Positions 1-9,853 are shown, counted from the first letter of the stretch. The stretch is 64,000 nucleotides of DNA from Malassezia japonica (GCF_029542785.1 NC_083372.1:310001-374000); one strand, 5' to 3'. The notes: generated from the sequence alone by a model not told the origin. Translations and numbers: made by a program.

Positions 1-932
1 CGAGATGTTCAACCCCGACTATGCGCTCTTCCAGCCGTGCGCGGCGGACCGCACGACCTACCAGCCGAACCGCATGAGCTCGGTGAACGACTTGCACCTG
101 TCCTTCTTTACGTTTATTGGGCGCGTGATTGGCAAGGCGATTTACGATGGGCGCCTGCTCGATGCGTACTTTACGCGCAGCTTTTACAAGCACATCCTGG
201 GGCGCGCCGTGGACTACAAGGACCTCGAGGCGGTGGACCCCGAGTACTACAACAGTCTCGAGTGGATGCTGCACAACGACATCACCGACGTGCTCGACCT
301 GACCTTTGCCGTGGAGGAAGAGGTCTTTGGCGAGACGCAGCTCGTCGAGCTGCGCCCTGACGGCGCCTCGATTCCTGTCACGAACGAAAACAAGGAGGAG
401 TACGTGCGCCTGGTCACCGAGCAGCGCCTCACGAACTCGATCAAGCAGCAGATCGACGCATTCCTCACCGGCTTCCTCGAAGTGATTCCCCGCGACCTGA
501 TCCAGATCTTTTCCGAGCAGGAGCTCGAGCTGCTCATCTCCGGCCTGCCCGACATCGATGTGGACGCGTGGAAGAACCACACGGAGCTGCAGGGCTACTC
601 GAGCAGCGACTCGATGGTCCAGTGGTGGTGGCGCGCGGTGCGCTCCTTTGACCAGACCCAAAAAGCGAAGCTGCTCCAGTTCATCACCGGGACAAGCAAG
701 GTGCCGCTGGAGGGCTTTGCGCAACTGCAAGGCGTGCATGGCACGCAGCGTTTCAATATCCACAAGGCCTTTGGCGAGAATCGCTTGCCGGTCGCGCACA
801 CATGGTACGTTTTTTGTCTACTCATCCAGTTTCAATCAGCTCGACCTGCCGCAGTACGATTCCTACGAAAAGCTCCGGAGTCAGCTGCTCCTCGCGATGA
901 ACGAGGGTGGCGAAGGCTTTGGCCTGGCATAG
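1..932 (+). CDS. TOM1: HECT-type E3 ubiquitin ligase, C-terminal part (TOM1/HUWE1 family), 5' partial
   Basis: This is the 3' end of a large gene that begins left of the window. Exon segments are 1-804 and 830-932, separated by a 25-nt intron. The encoded protein is the HECT catalytic domain, which takes ubiquitin from an E2 onto a cysteine and passes it to substrate. Visible landmarks are the N-lobe segment with [22 protein letters not shown] and the C-lobe ending with [19 protein letters not shown] and the terminal EGFGLA typical of the TOM1/HUWE1/UPL1 group. The catalytic Cys codon is split by the intron (TG at 803-804, T at 830), giving the expected T-C-F-N-Q. Without splicing the frame reads into nonsense. 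Its stop lies 8 bp from the stop of the convergent UBR1 gene, so the transcripts almost certainly overlap at their 3' ends. Confidence 0.93.
805..829 (+). other. 25-nt intron splitting the HECT catalytic Cys codon
   Basis: Starts GTACGT and ends CATCCAG. Removal joins TG and T into the Cys codon that is essential for HECT ligase activity, followed by F-N-Q-L-D-L-P. It is one of the slightly longer members of the short-intron set seen throughout the window, whose most common form is exactly 22 nt. Confidence 0.93.
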
Positions 933-940
933 TGGTATAA

Positions 941-3900
941 CTAGAACGTGATCCAGCCGCCGTTGGAGACGTTGGCTTCGGTGCGTCGTGTGACAATGTT
1001 GGCGATGCCATGCGTAAGCCACTGCTTGCGCAGCTCGTCGTAGCGCTGCGTGTGCAGGCGCTGCGGGCGCGCTTTCAGCAGCGAGTGGTCTACTTCGCCG
1101 TGCGTGTTGAGGTAGGGCGAAGAGGTGAAGCAGCCGTTGCGCTGGAAAAGCAGCACCACTACATTGCTTCCGACACGGAAATGCGCGCCAAGACGCCCAC
1201 CACAGTGCTCCATGTGCTGGTGGCACTCGCCACGTCCTTCGTCGTCGAGGTCGCTGCAGCAGAAAGACTGCTCACAGAGCACCTCGCCACAAAAGAGGCA
1301 CAGCGAGCACAGGGGGGGGAGCGTGTTGCAGCGTTTGCACACGCGCGTCTGCGTCTGCTGCAGCAGGAGCGCAAAGTCGTGCGGCAGAGGAAGCAACTCG
1401 TAAATGTGGGGGTGCTCAAGCACCAGGCTCGGTACAGCCGTCCGCGCCTCGTGCGGCTCTGCAAGGATCGGCAAAGGGCGGAAAAGTGGGGAGAGGTGGA
1501 CGTACGCGTGCTTCGTCCAGCCCTCGACAAGCATCGCGACAAGGCCGGCAGGCGCCGCGTGCATCGGCAGCGCTTCCGCAGGCAAGGGGATACGCAGCTG
1601 GTGCAGCAGGCGTACATACTCGGGGCCCTCGGCCGGCTCGGGCACCGCGCCGCTCACGATGCGGTGCAGGAGCGCGGCGCGGCGCAGGAACGGAAGCGTG
1701 TAGGCACACAGGAGCTTGGCGAGGTCCTGGTCGCTGCAGTGGTCGAACCCGAGCGTGATGTTGCCGCGCACGTAGCCCACCAGGTTCACAATGCTCGTCA
1801 CGAGCCAGCGGGCGTGGGGGAAGATTTGCACGGCCTCGGCACCGCCTACTGCGCTTTCCTCCGCCTTGCGGCGCTCGCCGTGGGCAAACGACGGCTGGGC
1901 AAGGCCAAAGACGGTCTGCACTAGCGTCACATAGTACAGGAGCGCAGTGGCGTGCAGGAGGTGCTGCGGCATGAGCACCGCCGCCTCGACCAGGACGCCG
2001 AGCGCGTTGCGCAGCAGCAGTGGGTTGCGCACCGAGTGCTCGCCGGCCCAGTGGGGCATGAGGCGCTTGAGGAGGCCTTGGCGCATACTGTCGGCGCCTT
2101 TTGCGTCCTTGCACGCGACATGGGCGAGCGACGAGAGGGTCTCGAGGAGCGACTGGACAAGCTTGATCTGCTGCTCGCTCAGCGCCGCAGCGACGTTGGA
2201 GCCGGGCGGGGTGACGCCACGCTGTGTAATCTCGAGCTGCGCCAGCGTGTAGCCCACGACGTGCTCGGGGATGTAGATCGCGTCGCCTTGCACCGCATCG
2301 CCCGCGTACTCGAGGATCGTCTGGCGGCGGTCGCGCGAGCGCGCCCAGCTCGTTTCGTACGCCAAGAGCTGCAGCACGGAGCGCGTACGCTGCAGCATCT
2401 CGGCGCACTCTTCGCTCCCCAGCACGCTCGTGCCAAGATCCGGGTTGTGCGGCGTGGCAGAGGCCGGGGCGTAGAACGGCAAAAAGCAGCCCGAGCCGCA
2501 GTCGTGCTCCTGGTGCTCGGCGCGCGCACTCGCCGACGCCGACGTGTTCTTCAGGATGGCAATGTTGATGCGGCGCACCCATTCGGTGAGCGCCTGGTCA
2601 TCCGGCACGACCTTGCCCAGCGGCACCTCGCTAAACGGCGAGCGGCTCATGGCACTCGCGCCCGGCTCAGGCAGCAGCGTGTTGCCGAGGCTCTTGCACA
2701 GAGGGCAGATAAACTCCAGGCGCGAGAGGTCCTCGGGGTGGGAGCGCGCGACCTGCATCGCGTGGCGCTGCTCGGTGCTCTGCAGGTACATGTTGAAGCA
2801 CGCGACGTGCATGCTGTGCCCGCACGTCACCGCGACAAAGCCCGTCGTGTGGTTCTCGGCGGCGTAGCCAAGGGCGATGCGCGGCTTGTGCGGATCGGCC
2901 TGCTCGTAGCGGTGCAGGTGGCCACGCGTGCGCTGCCCGTCGTTCTGCGAGCGGTCCATATCCAGCGGCATGCCGATAATCTCTTGGAACGCCGACTGCT
3001 GCCGCGGCGGCGTCGTGCGCATCAGATGGCTCTCCTGGATGTGCAGGAGCGTGCCGAACGAGCGGTGGCCGTCGAGGCGCTCCTGGCACAGGATACATGT
3101 GCCGTAGTCGTCCACGGTCTCGTCCATGCCGTCCTCGTCGTCGCTCAGCTCGTCCTCGAGCGTGGCAAGGAGCGACTTTTGCTGGTCGGAGAACTTTTGC
3201 ATGATGGCCACCTGGCGTTCCTTCGCCGCCTGGCGCTTCGCATCGTCGCTCGGCGCAGGCGGCGGCGCGGCCGGCTGCGGCAGGGCGGCGGCGAGCGCAG
3301 GGTCCAGAGCGGCCGCCGCGTCAAAGAGGCCGCGGATCTTTTCGTGGTACGCCGAGAGGCGCGACTCGGTGAGCATTGCAGCGAGCAAATCGGCGAGGCT
3401 CTGCGTCTCGACGTGGTCCGCATGCGGCACTTGGAGCGCCTGCGTCAGGTGCGGCACAAACGCCGCGCCGCGCTCCGCGACGCCGACGTAGAGCAGGTGT
3501 AGCGCCGCGTTGAGCAGCGTGTCGGGCGGCTCTGCGTAGCCGTACGTCGCATTGCCCAGCGTGCCCGCCACGATCTGGAGGAACGTGGGGCAGTGCAGCA
3601 CGTCGCCGAGGCGCGCAAAGAGTGTGCCGTCCAGTGCGCCGAGCGCAGGCCGGGGCGCGCGGGGCACATCGCCGGTCTTGGCGCGACGTTCGGCGAGCAC
3701 CTCTTCTGCGCGCTCGCGCTGGTTGCGCGAGTAGTGCTGGAAGAAGGGCTGGACCTCGCCGAGGTACTCAGGCTTCAGCTCATACATGCCGAGGTCGTTG
3801 GTGCCGTCCGGCGAGCGGAAGTTGGCGACGCGCGCAAGCTCGCGGTCAAAGCACCCGTGGTCCGTGAAGCGCTCGGGAATCTGCTTGGTGACTTCCGAGT

Positions 3901-6499
3901 AAGTTCCTGCGCCGAGCACGAGGTAGTGGATGAGCTCGCGGCGCACCTGCTGCTCGATCGGCCAGTGTGCCGGGACGCTGATCTCGGTAAGAAGCATCAC
4001 AAGCAGCAGCAGAAGCTCTTCGGCCATGAACGTCGCCTGCTCTCCGTCGTACAGGGCGTGCCCGCGCTCTCCGCTGAACCACGCCACGAGGTCAAAGCGG
4101 TCGAGGAGCGTGACGAGGAAGCGGTCGTGCGACACGAATGCGAGCGCGCACTGCTGTACAAACAGGTCTTGATCGTACATAATGTCGCGCATCCACATGC
4201 TGTCGCGGTAGTGGTAGGCCTGCGAGCGGATCGCAAAGCCGTTGCGCACCCACACGTTGCAGCGGATCTGTGCGAGCTTGACCGTGACACGCAGCGGGTG
4301 CTCGAGGAGTGCTAGCATTGCGTCCTCGCTAATCGGCGGCGCGAGGCCGGGGTGTGCGCCGACGCTTTTGAGCATCTCGGCCAGGAGCCAATGCATCGGG
4401 TGGTGAAACGAGACGGGGTCCTGTGCCACGACAAACTCGGCGACCGGCACGGCCGCTCCCTCGTCGCTTGCCGGGAAGCGCACCGTGTGCATCGCGCTGC
4501 TCGGGTGCGTGCTCGGGTCGAGTGTCTCGAGGCGCGCGAGGTGCGCGAGGATCGTGTCGGCGGCAAACTGCAGTCCCGCACTGAGCTGCTCGCTGGTCGC
4601 GTGCTGGAACGCCTCGCCGAGGATCTTGGCGAGGCGGCCGAGGTGCGAGCTCGCGTGGAAGACCTGGTACCACAGCTCGCTCTCGAACTCGACGTGCGCG
4701 TGCGCCGCGCGCGTGTCCGGCGCGATCCCGTGGAAGTACGCAAAGAAGGTGAGCCACGGCGCGAGGAACGCGGTGGCGTGCTGCGCAATGTTCTTTTTCA
4801 CGTCGCCCGCCGCGAGCAGGTAGCGTGTGTCGTGGAAGACGTGGTAGCACTTGGCCTGCGACAGCATCGGCGCATTCGCGTTCGCCTGGCCGCGAGCGGG
4901 CGGTGGCGAGGGGAGAGTGAGCGCCGTGACACGGCTCTCGTTGTCGTTCACAAACAGCGCATGGAGCACCTGGAGGAGGGTGTGCATGAAGTTGTGCTCG
5001 ACGACGAGGCGCGCGGCGACGCTCGGTACGCTAAACAGCTGCACGGTCATGTGGTAGATGGAGTGCTCCGGCTCGCGGTCGTGCAGGATAAAAGTCTCGA
5101 TCATGCGGGGATAAACGTAGGCAAAGTGCACGGCGATCTCGAGCTTGGCCTCACGGCACGCAATCAGGTCCATGATGAGGTGGCGCACGTCGAGACGCGC
5201 CTCTTTCCACATCTTGGTGTCGAGGAGGAGGAGCGCGTCGAGCTTGCACACGCGGCTCGGGTCAAAGAACTCGCGCGCAATGGTCGTCGGCGCCTCTGCC
5301 CACTCGCTATTCTTCCAAGGCGTGAGCAGGAGCGTGGTGATGAGCACCTTGAAAGCGCGGCCGTCGACGCCGTGCGGCGTGTACAGCGAGCAGCTCGCGA
5401 GGTCCATCAGGAATGCAAGCACCACGCCGGCTACCTCCTGCACGTAGTAGTCAAATGCCGGCTGAACCGTGACCAAGAGGCGCTGGATGTTGATGCGGCG
5501 CGCCATGATCACCAGGCGACGCAGCTCGGGCATGATGGCGAGAACCTCGCGGCCGTGCTTGTCGACCTGCTCCGCAAATGCGCGTGCGCCGTGCGCATTC
5601 AGCGACGGCATCACGTCCATGATCTTGTCGGAGACGTCGGTAAAGGTGTGCTTTTCGTCGTTCCAGAGGAGCGCCGCAAACGGCTGCGGTGCGTCTTCTG
5701 CTTTCCCTTTTGTGTCAAAGAGGCGCTCGAGCGTCGGCATGCGCTTCAGTTCTTCCACGAGCTCGGGGCCGAGCGTGGGCGCACGCTGCGGCTCGGCGGC
5801 GGTGATCACCTGCAGGTAAAACGTCAGAAGCAGATCGGAAAAGGCCGTAATGGACGTGCGTGCGTCCTCCGGCACGCCGGCGTGCAGGCTCTCGAGCGTC
5901 GGATCCGCCTCGGGTGCCTCGTCGATCTCTGTGTGGGGATGCATGCTGTGGAACTCGCAGCGCAGATCGCACTTCCACGCCTCCTCGTCGCCACAGTCGC
6001 AGCACGCGCCGTTTTCGTCCGCCACGCTAAACACAATGTCGTGCTGTTCGCGCGCGTGGATCGAGTTCTGGAAGCACATCGCACACTGTACACAAGTATC
6101 GTCGTACGAGCAGTCGTGGCATCGGAAAATGGGCTCGCCTTTGCGAAAGACGTGGCCGCAGGCCATCCCGCGGCGATGCGAGGAATACTCGGGCTGCGCC
6201 GCGACAGGCGCCGCTGCGCCGCCGCTCGCACCATGTGCCGCAATCGCATCCGCACGCCGCTGAGCCTGTGACAGACTCCACTCGCTCTGCGCGAGGAGCG
6301 CAAGCGCCGCCGCAGGCGTCAGCGCGAGGTCCGCAGGAAAGAGCCACGCGGGCGAAACAGCGGAAAAGAGCGCCTCGTATAGCTTGCGGCGCACATCCGC
6401 CTGCTTCTCCACGGGAAGCCTGTACGACTCGAGGTCGTCGCGCGTCGGCAGCGCCGCGATGCGCGGCAGCAGCTCCGCGACCGCTCCTACCCCGCTCAT
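941..6499 (-). CDS. UBR1: UBR1-type N-recognin E3 ubiquitin ligase
   Basis: A single uninterrupted exon of 1852 aa, close to the usual size of fungal UBR1 (about 1900-1950 aa). The N-degron pathway ligase recognises destabilising N-terminal residues. In order, it shows a UBR-box zinc finger (about residues 112-182, a dense Cys/His cluster containing CGHVFRKGEP and CHDCSYDD), a ClpS-like type-2 site (around residue 276, LWNDEKHTF), and a RING-type zinc region near 1135 (CILCQERLDG, then CGHSMHVACF and CPLCKSLGN). A further Cys-rich segment sits near the C-terminus (CKRCNTLPPLCSLCLFCGEVLC). The ATG at 6499 is preferred because the longer frame starts overlap the divergent TRS33 gene; an in-frame ATG at 6541 is the alternative. 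It is convergent with the HECT ligase gene. Confidence 0.93.
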   Translation of the reverse strand: MSGVGAVAELLPRIAALPTRDDLESYRLPVEKQADVRRKLYEALFSAVSPAWLFPADLALTPAAALALLAQSEWSLSQAQRRADAIAAHGASGGAAAPVAAQPEYSSHRRGMACGHVFRKGEPIFRCHDCSYDDTCVQCAMCFQNSIHAREQHDIVFSVADENGACCDCGDEEAWKCDLRCEFHSMHPHTEIDEAPEADPTLESLHAGVPEDARTSITAFSDLLLTFYLQVITAAEPQRAPTLGPELVEELKRMPTLERLFDTKGKAEDAPQPFAALLWNDEKHTFTDVSDKIMDVMPSLNAHGARAFAEQVDKHGREVLAIMPELRRLVIMARRINIQRLLVTVQPAFDYYVQEVAGVVLAFLMDLASCSLYTPHGVDGRAFKVLITTLLLTPWKNSEWAEAPTTIAREFFDPSRVCKLDALLLLDTKMWKEARLDVRHLIMDLIACREAKLEIAVHFAYVYPRMIETFILHDREPEHSIYHMTVQLFSVPSVAARLVVEHNFMHTLLQVLHALFVNDNESRVTALTLPSPPPARGQANANAPMLSQAKCYHVFHDTRYLLAAGDVKKNIAQHATAFLAPWLTFFAYFHGIAPDTRAAHAHVEFESELWYQVFHASSHLGRLAKILGEAFQHATSEQLSAGLQFAADTILAHLARLETLDPSTHPSSAMHTVRFPASDEGAAVPVAEFVVAQDPVSFHHPMHWLLAEMLKSVGAHPGLAPPISEDAMLALLEHPLRVTVKLAQIRCNVWVRNGFAIRSQAYHYRDSMWMRDIMYDQDLFVQQCALAFVSHDRFLVTLLDRFDLVAWFSGERGHALYDGEQATFMAEELLLLLVMLLTEISVPAHWPIEQQVRRELIHYLVLGAGTYSEVTKQIPERFTDHGCFDRELARVANFRSPDGTNDLGMYELKPEYLGEVQPFFQHYSRNQRERAEEVLAERRAKTGDVPRAPRPALGALDGTLFARLGDVLHCPTFLQIVAGTLGNATYGYAEPPDTLLNAALHLLYVGVAERGAAFVPHLTQALQVPHADHVETQSLADLLAAMLTESRLSAYHEKIRGLFDAAAALDPALAAALPQPAAPPPAPSDDAKRQAAKERQVAIMQKFSDQQKSLLATLEDELSDDEDGMDETVDDYGTCILCQERLDGHRSFGTLLHIQESHLMRTTPPRQQSAFQEIIGMPLDMDRSQNDGQRTRGHLHRYEQADPHKPRIALGYAAENHTTGFVAVTCGHSMHVACFNMYLQSTEQRHAMQVARSHPEDLSRLEFICPLCKSLGNTLLPEPGASAMSRSPFSEVPLGKVVPDDQALTEWVRRINIAILKNTSASASARAEHQEHDCGSGCFLPFYAPASATPHNPDLGTSVLGSEECAEMLQRTRSVLQLLAYETSWARSRDRRQTILEYAGDAVQGDAIYIPEHVVGYTLAQLEITQRGVTPPGSNVAAALSEQQIKLVQSLLETLSSLAHVACKDAKGADSMRQGLLKRLMPHWAGEHSVRNPLLLRNALGVLVEAAVLMPQHLLHATALLYYVTLVQTVFGLAQPSFAHGERRKAEESAVGGAEAVQIFPHARWLVTSIVNLVGYVRGNITLGFDHCSDQDLAKLLCAYTLPFLRRAALLHRIVSGAVPEPAEGPEYVRLLHQLRIPLPAEALPMHAAPAGLVAMLVEGWTKHAYVHLSPLFRPLPILAEPHEARTAVPSLVLEHPHIYELLPLPHDFALLLQQTQTRVCKRCNTLPPLCSLCLFCGEVLCEQSFCCSDLDDEGRGECHQHMEHCGGRLGAHFRVGSNVVVLLFQRNGCFTSSPYLNTHGEVDHSLLKARPQRLHTQRYDELRKQWLTHGIANIVTRRTEANVSNGGWITF

Positions 6500-6539
6500 G
6501 GCGTTCGGAAAAGAAGCACGTGGCACCACGTGTACTACC

Positions 6540-7219
6540 ATGCACGCATCGGTGCCGGGCACGGTGCTGGGGGGACGTGCGGCGCCCTTGCCGCTCGTTC
6601 ACGCGCAGGTTGGCGCGCCGCGTGCACAGCATGCGGTAGACCGTGTGTGCGCGACGTTGCTCCAGATAGAAATGGCCGCGACGCTCGCGCAGAGCGCGGC
6701 ATACAAGACGAAACGCGCCAACGATATGGTCGCGCAGCTGCACCTCGACGACCCCGACGCGCGTGTCCCGCCCGCGCTGTCGAGTGCGGATGAGGCCGAA
6801 ATGGCGAATAGTCGTATGGAGGCCGTCGGCGCGCATGCCGGCGCGTGCCTCGTCGAGCGGTACGTAATGCGCCTCACACAGCCTTGCGACCGATCGGCCA
6901 CGCACCAAGGACACGCTCGAGCGCGTAAAATTCGTGTGCAAGGAGCTATGGACGACGGTATGGGACAAGCAGATCGACAATCTGCGCACGAATCACCGCG
7001 TAGGTTCTCTGGCTAACCCAGGGCGTCTTTGTCCTCCAGGACAACCACTTTCGGCCGCTACTGGGCGTGCGCGACGCGCCGGTCTATGTTGCGCAGCAGC
7101 TCGCGTACGCCACCGGCATTATCCAGGGCGCGTTGCGCCGCCTGGGCGTCGCGGCGAGCGTGCACGCCGACGCATCCGCCATGCCACAGTGTGCTTTTCA
7201 CGTGCGTGTCGCTACGTAG
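6540..7219 (+). CDS. TRS33: TRAPP complex subunit TRS33/TRAPPC6
   Basis: Three exons (6540-6859, 6882-6999, 7022-7219) joined by two 22-nt introns encode 211 aa. TRS33 is a core subunit of the TRAPP Rab/Ypt guanine-nucleotide-exchange complexes that tether vesicles at the Golgi. Splicing restores the conserved family run ERVKFVCKELWTTVWDKQID, then NLRTNHRGVFVLQDNHFRPL, and a final helix-strand unit with GIIQGALRRLGV and MPQCAFHVRV. The N-terminal helix LLQIEMAATLAQSA also matches the family. The insert between this helix and the GACLVERL segment is Ala/Asp-rich and longer than in animals. The start could instead be the ATG at 6672, but that would remove part of the conserved first helix. It is divergent from UBR1. 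Confidence 0.88.
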
Positions 7220-9853
7220 CTAGTCCATATCGCTGTCGCTGTCGCTCTCCTCCTCGCCTGACGACGAGTCGGACTGGACAAGGTCGTCGTGCTTGCTGCT
7301 CGCCTCTGCCTCGGCGGGCGTCGCGGGCTTCGGCGTGTGATCGGGGTCGTTGAACTGCTGGAGCTGCTGCTGGAGGCGCGCAATGCGCTCCGCCTCCTCC
7401 GTCTCGTCCAGGTTCTTCTTTTTCAGGCCGCCCGTGCCGCGCTTCCGCCCGTCGATCGGGGCCGAAGCGGGCGCCGGCTTGCCGTTGGGGCCGAGCTCCG
7501 GCTGGTTCTTCTTCTTGGGACGCACGACGTACTTGTACAGCTTGTACAGCGTCTGGGGCGACAGCTCGTCAATGTCGAGCTCGATCTCGTCGTCCTCACC
7601 GCCCTGCTGGCCAGGGGGCTTGTCCTCGTTGAGGATGCGGATCGCCCCCTCGAGACGCTCGTCGGTGAGCTCGGTGATCTTCGCCGCAAGCTCCTCTTTT
7701 TGGTCAAAGGTGACGGTCCGCACGTCCTCCTCGTCGCTGCCGGCCGAGCGCTTGCGCGGCGCAGGCGAGCCGCTGGCCTTCTTGGCCTTCTTCTTCGGTT
7801 CGCCTTTGCTCTTGCCTTTCTTGGCCGAGCCGTGGACGTCGGCGTTCGAACGCTTCTTGCCCTTCTTGCCCATCATGCCGCTCACACTCATCGCACCGGC
7901 CAGCGCAGCCTGCACCGAGTTCAGCGCGACGCGCGTCGAGGTGATTAGCACAGGGTTCTTCGACTTGGAGTTTTCCAAAGTCTCGAGGGTGCCTTCGAGC
8001 TCGGCAATCTGGCGCTGCAGCTGCTGCACAAGCACTGCGTTCGCATCCTCCGGGTCCAGGTCCTCGTCCTCATCATCGTCATCGTCGACATCCATCTCCT
8101 CCTCGGGCTCCAGCGGGGGAGGTACGGGCTTCTTTTGCATCTTGCCTTCGTACACGTCCTTGAGGCGCGCACCCATCACGTACACGTCCGAGTCGGGGGG
8201 GTTGAACGTGAAACAGTTGTTAAACATCAGCTGCATGTCCGCATCAAACGCAGCGAGGTCCGCATAGCCGCCGGTCTTGAGCTTGCGCTGGATCGGCGTG
8301 AGGGCAATCGGCTTCTTGATCGTCGCGTAGTACGCGGGCGCCCAGTCAAAGTCCTTGGCGGGGATATCGTAAAAGACCCACGCCAGATCCTGGTGCGCAG
8401 GCTTCAGCAGGTCGTCAATCACGCGCACACAGAACTTGAGCTCGTCGTTGATGACCTTGGACCAGTACGCCTGCTCGCGCGGCGTCAGCTGCCCGTTCTT
8501 GCCGTGGCGGTTGAGGATCGCACGCTTCGACGCGGGGTGCAGGTGCTCCTCGGTCCACGGCAAGTCGCGGTTCGCTGGGGGGTGGATCTCGCGCTTGGGG
8601 CGGCCGCCGTTGGACGACGAGCGGCGAATCGTCGGCAGCGTAGACGACGAACGACGCTTGGCCTCGTTCGCGTTCGCCTCGTTTGCGACGGCAACAGCCG
8701 ACGCAAGGCCTTTGCGCTGCTTCTCAAAGACGCCGCGGAGTGCTTCGGCGTTCTTCGTAAAGATGTGTTCCGCGCCGTTGAAGCGCTTGCAGTTGTCAAA
8801 GACAAGGAACACGTCGCGCTCAAACTCGTCCACGTATTTGTACTGGTCCTGCTCCATATTAAGCTTGCCAGAGTCGACTGCCTGCTTCAACTTGTCCGAC
8901 ATGCGGTTCTGGGAGCCCGGAGGGCCTTTCAGGTGGAACGCAGTCAGCGCCAGTTTCTGGTCGATCGTGCCGAGATCCATGGGGTGAGTAATGATCTGGG
9001 TATAATGGGGGATGTTGAGCGCGATCGGGTCCACAGGCTGCAAGAACGCGGCGGCCTCTCGTCGCGACTTGAGCGATCGGATCGTGTTTTGGGCATACTT
9101 TACATGCGGCATGGCCATTTCCATATGAGTCAGGCCATCCTCCGCTGCAGGCTGAGTGGAAGTGGCCGTGGCCGTGGGCTGAGACGCTGACGGTGTCTCT
9201 TTTGTGGGGGCGTCGGCGGAGGGCGTAGGCTCTACCGTGGGGGCGTCTGCCTTGGGCTCCTCTGGCTTGGGCTCCTCTGGCTTGGGCTCCTCTGGCTTGG
9301 GCTCCTCTGGCTTGGGCTCCTCCGGCTTGGGCTCCTCCGGCTTGGGCTCCTCCGGCTTGGGCTCCTCCGGCTTGGGCTCCTCCGGCTTGGGCTCCTCCGG
9401 CTTGGGCTCCTCCGGCTTGGGCTCCTCCGGCTTGGGCTCGTCAGGCTTGGGCTCGTCAGGCTTGGCTTCAGTCGCGACCTCGTCCGTCTTGGCCACCTCC
9501 GCCCTGGCCACCTCCGCCCTGGCCTCCTCTGCCTTCTCCACCTCGCCCGTACCCTCGTCGGCCGGCGCCGCAATCGAACTCGTCGTGCCAGGCACCGACT
9601 CGGGGGGAATGCCGACGTTCGCGGGCGGCATGCCTCCCAGCATCATCTCCGCAGGTGCAGTCGGCAGCGTCGTGTCCGTTTTGATCGGCTCCGATGCCGT
9701 TTCCAAGGCAGGCACTGACACGCCCGAAGGTGCCTGCACGGGGTGTGGGGGAGCGAGCACTTCCGGCTCCTCGCCACCGGTGGTAGCGGAGGCCGGCACC
9801 TCTGTCGGGCGTGCATCGGCAGGCACGCTCGCCTGGTGTTCAGTATCGACCAT
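7220..9853 (-). CDS. BDF1: BET-family double-bromodomain chromatin protein (BDF1-like)
   Basis: An 877-aa protein in one exon. BET proteins bind acetylated histone tails and recruit the transcription machinery (TFIID in yeast). It has two bromodomains, about residues 248-360 and 471-571, each keeping the acetyl-lysine-binding Asn (FNGAEH and FNPPDSD), a coiled, KK-rich linker, and an NET domain at about 718-785 (ELAAKITELTDERLEGAI). It ends in an acidic Ser/Asp tail (SSGEEESDSDSDMD). A proline/glutamate/lysine pentapeptide repeat precedes the first bromodomain. The frame stays open to an ATG at 10006, giving 928 aa. The segment between the two ATGs holds a plausible 31-nt intron (GTGCGT to CTTACCCCAG) that would make it 5' UTR, so I chose 9853; the start is uncertain. 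It lies tail to tail with TRS33, whose stop abuts this stop. Confidence 0.9.
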   Translation of the reverse strand: MVDTEHQASVPADARPTEVPASATTGGEEPEVLAPPHPVQAPSGVSVPALETASEPIKTDTTLPTAPAEMMLGGMPPANVGIPPESVPGTTSSIAAPADEGTGEVEKAEEARAEVARAEVAKTDEVATEAKPDEPKPDEPKPEEPKPEEPKPEEPKPEEPKPEEPKPEEPKPEEPKPEEPKPEEPKPEEPKPEEPKPEEPKADAPTVEPTPSADAPTKETPSASQPTATATSTQPAAEDGLTHMEMAMPHVKYAQNTIRSLKSRREAAAFLQPVDPIALNIPHYTQIITHPMDLGTIDQKLALTAFHLKGPPGSQNRMSDKLKQAVDSGKLNMEQDQYKYVDEFERDVFLVFDNCKRFNGAEHIFTKNAEALRGVFEKQRKGLASAVAVANEANANEAKRRSSSTLPTIRRSSSNGGRPKREIHPPANRDLPWTEEHLHPASKRAILNRHGKNGQLTPREQAYWSKVINDELKFCVRVIDDLLKPAHQDLAWVFYDIPAKDFDWAPAYYATIKKPIALTPIQRKLKTGGYADLAAFDADMQLMFNNCFTFNPPDSDVYVMGARLKDVYEGKMQKKPVPPPLEPEEEMDVDDDDDEDEDLDPEDANAVLVQQLQRQIAELEGTLETLENSKSKNPVLITSTRVALNSVQAALAGAMSVSGMMGKKGKKRSNADVHGSAKKGKSKGEPKKKAKKASGSPAPRKRSAGSDEEDVRTVTFDQKEELAAKITELTDERLEGAIRILNEDKPPGQQGGEDDEIELDIDELSPQTLYKLYKYVVRPKKKNQPELGPNGKPAPASAPIDGRKRGTGGLKKKNLDETEEAERIARLQQQLQQFNDPDHTPKPATPAEAEASSKHDDLVQSDSSSGEEESDSDSDMD
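9251..9465. repeat. 15-bp tandem repeat encoding KPEEP pentapeptides
   Basis: About fourteen 15-bp units sit head to tail. On the minus strand they encode two KPDEP and twelve KPEEP pentapeptides within the N-terminal region of the BDF1-like protein. Units at the left end carry TCT where the middle ones carry TCC and the right-hand pair carry TCG/TCA, so the array has zones of near-identical units, as expected from local slippage or unequal exchange. The repeat also creates a spurious Gly/Ser-rich open frame on the plus strand. Confidence 0.95.

Noticed and set aside
4352..6271. 639-aa open frame on the plus strand antisense to UBR1
   Set aside because: High GC and biased third codon positions create long antisense frames; the product is Arg/Val/His-rich without family features, whereas the minus strand gives a full UBR1.
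6500..6562. Longer UBR1 N-terminus starting at 6562
   Set aside because: That codon is GTG, and the extension overlaps the start of the divergent TRS33 gene; the ATG at 6499 leaves both genes non-overlapping.
9251..9465. CRISPR-like array
   Set aside because: Units are 15 bp, directly adjacent with no spacers, and in frame with a eukaryotic coding sequence.
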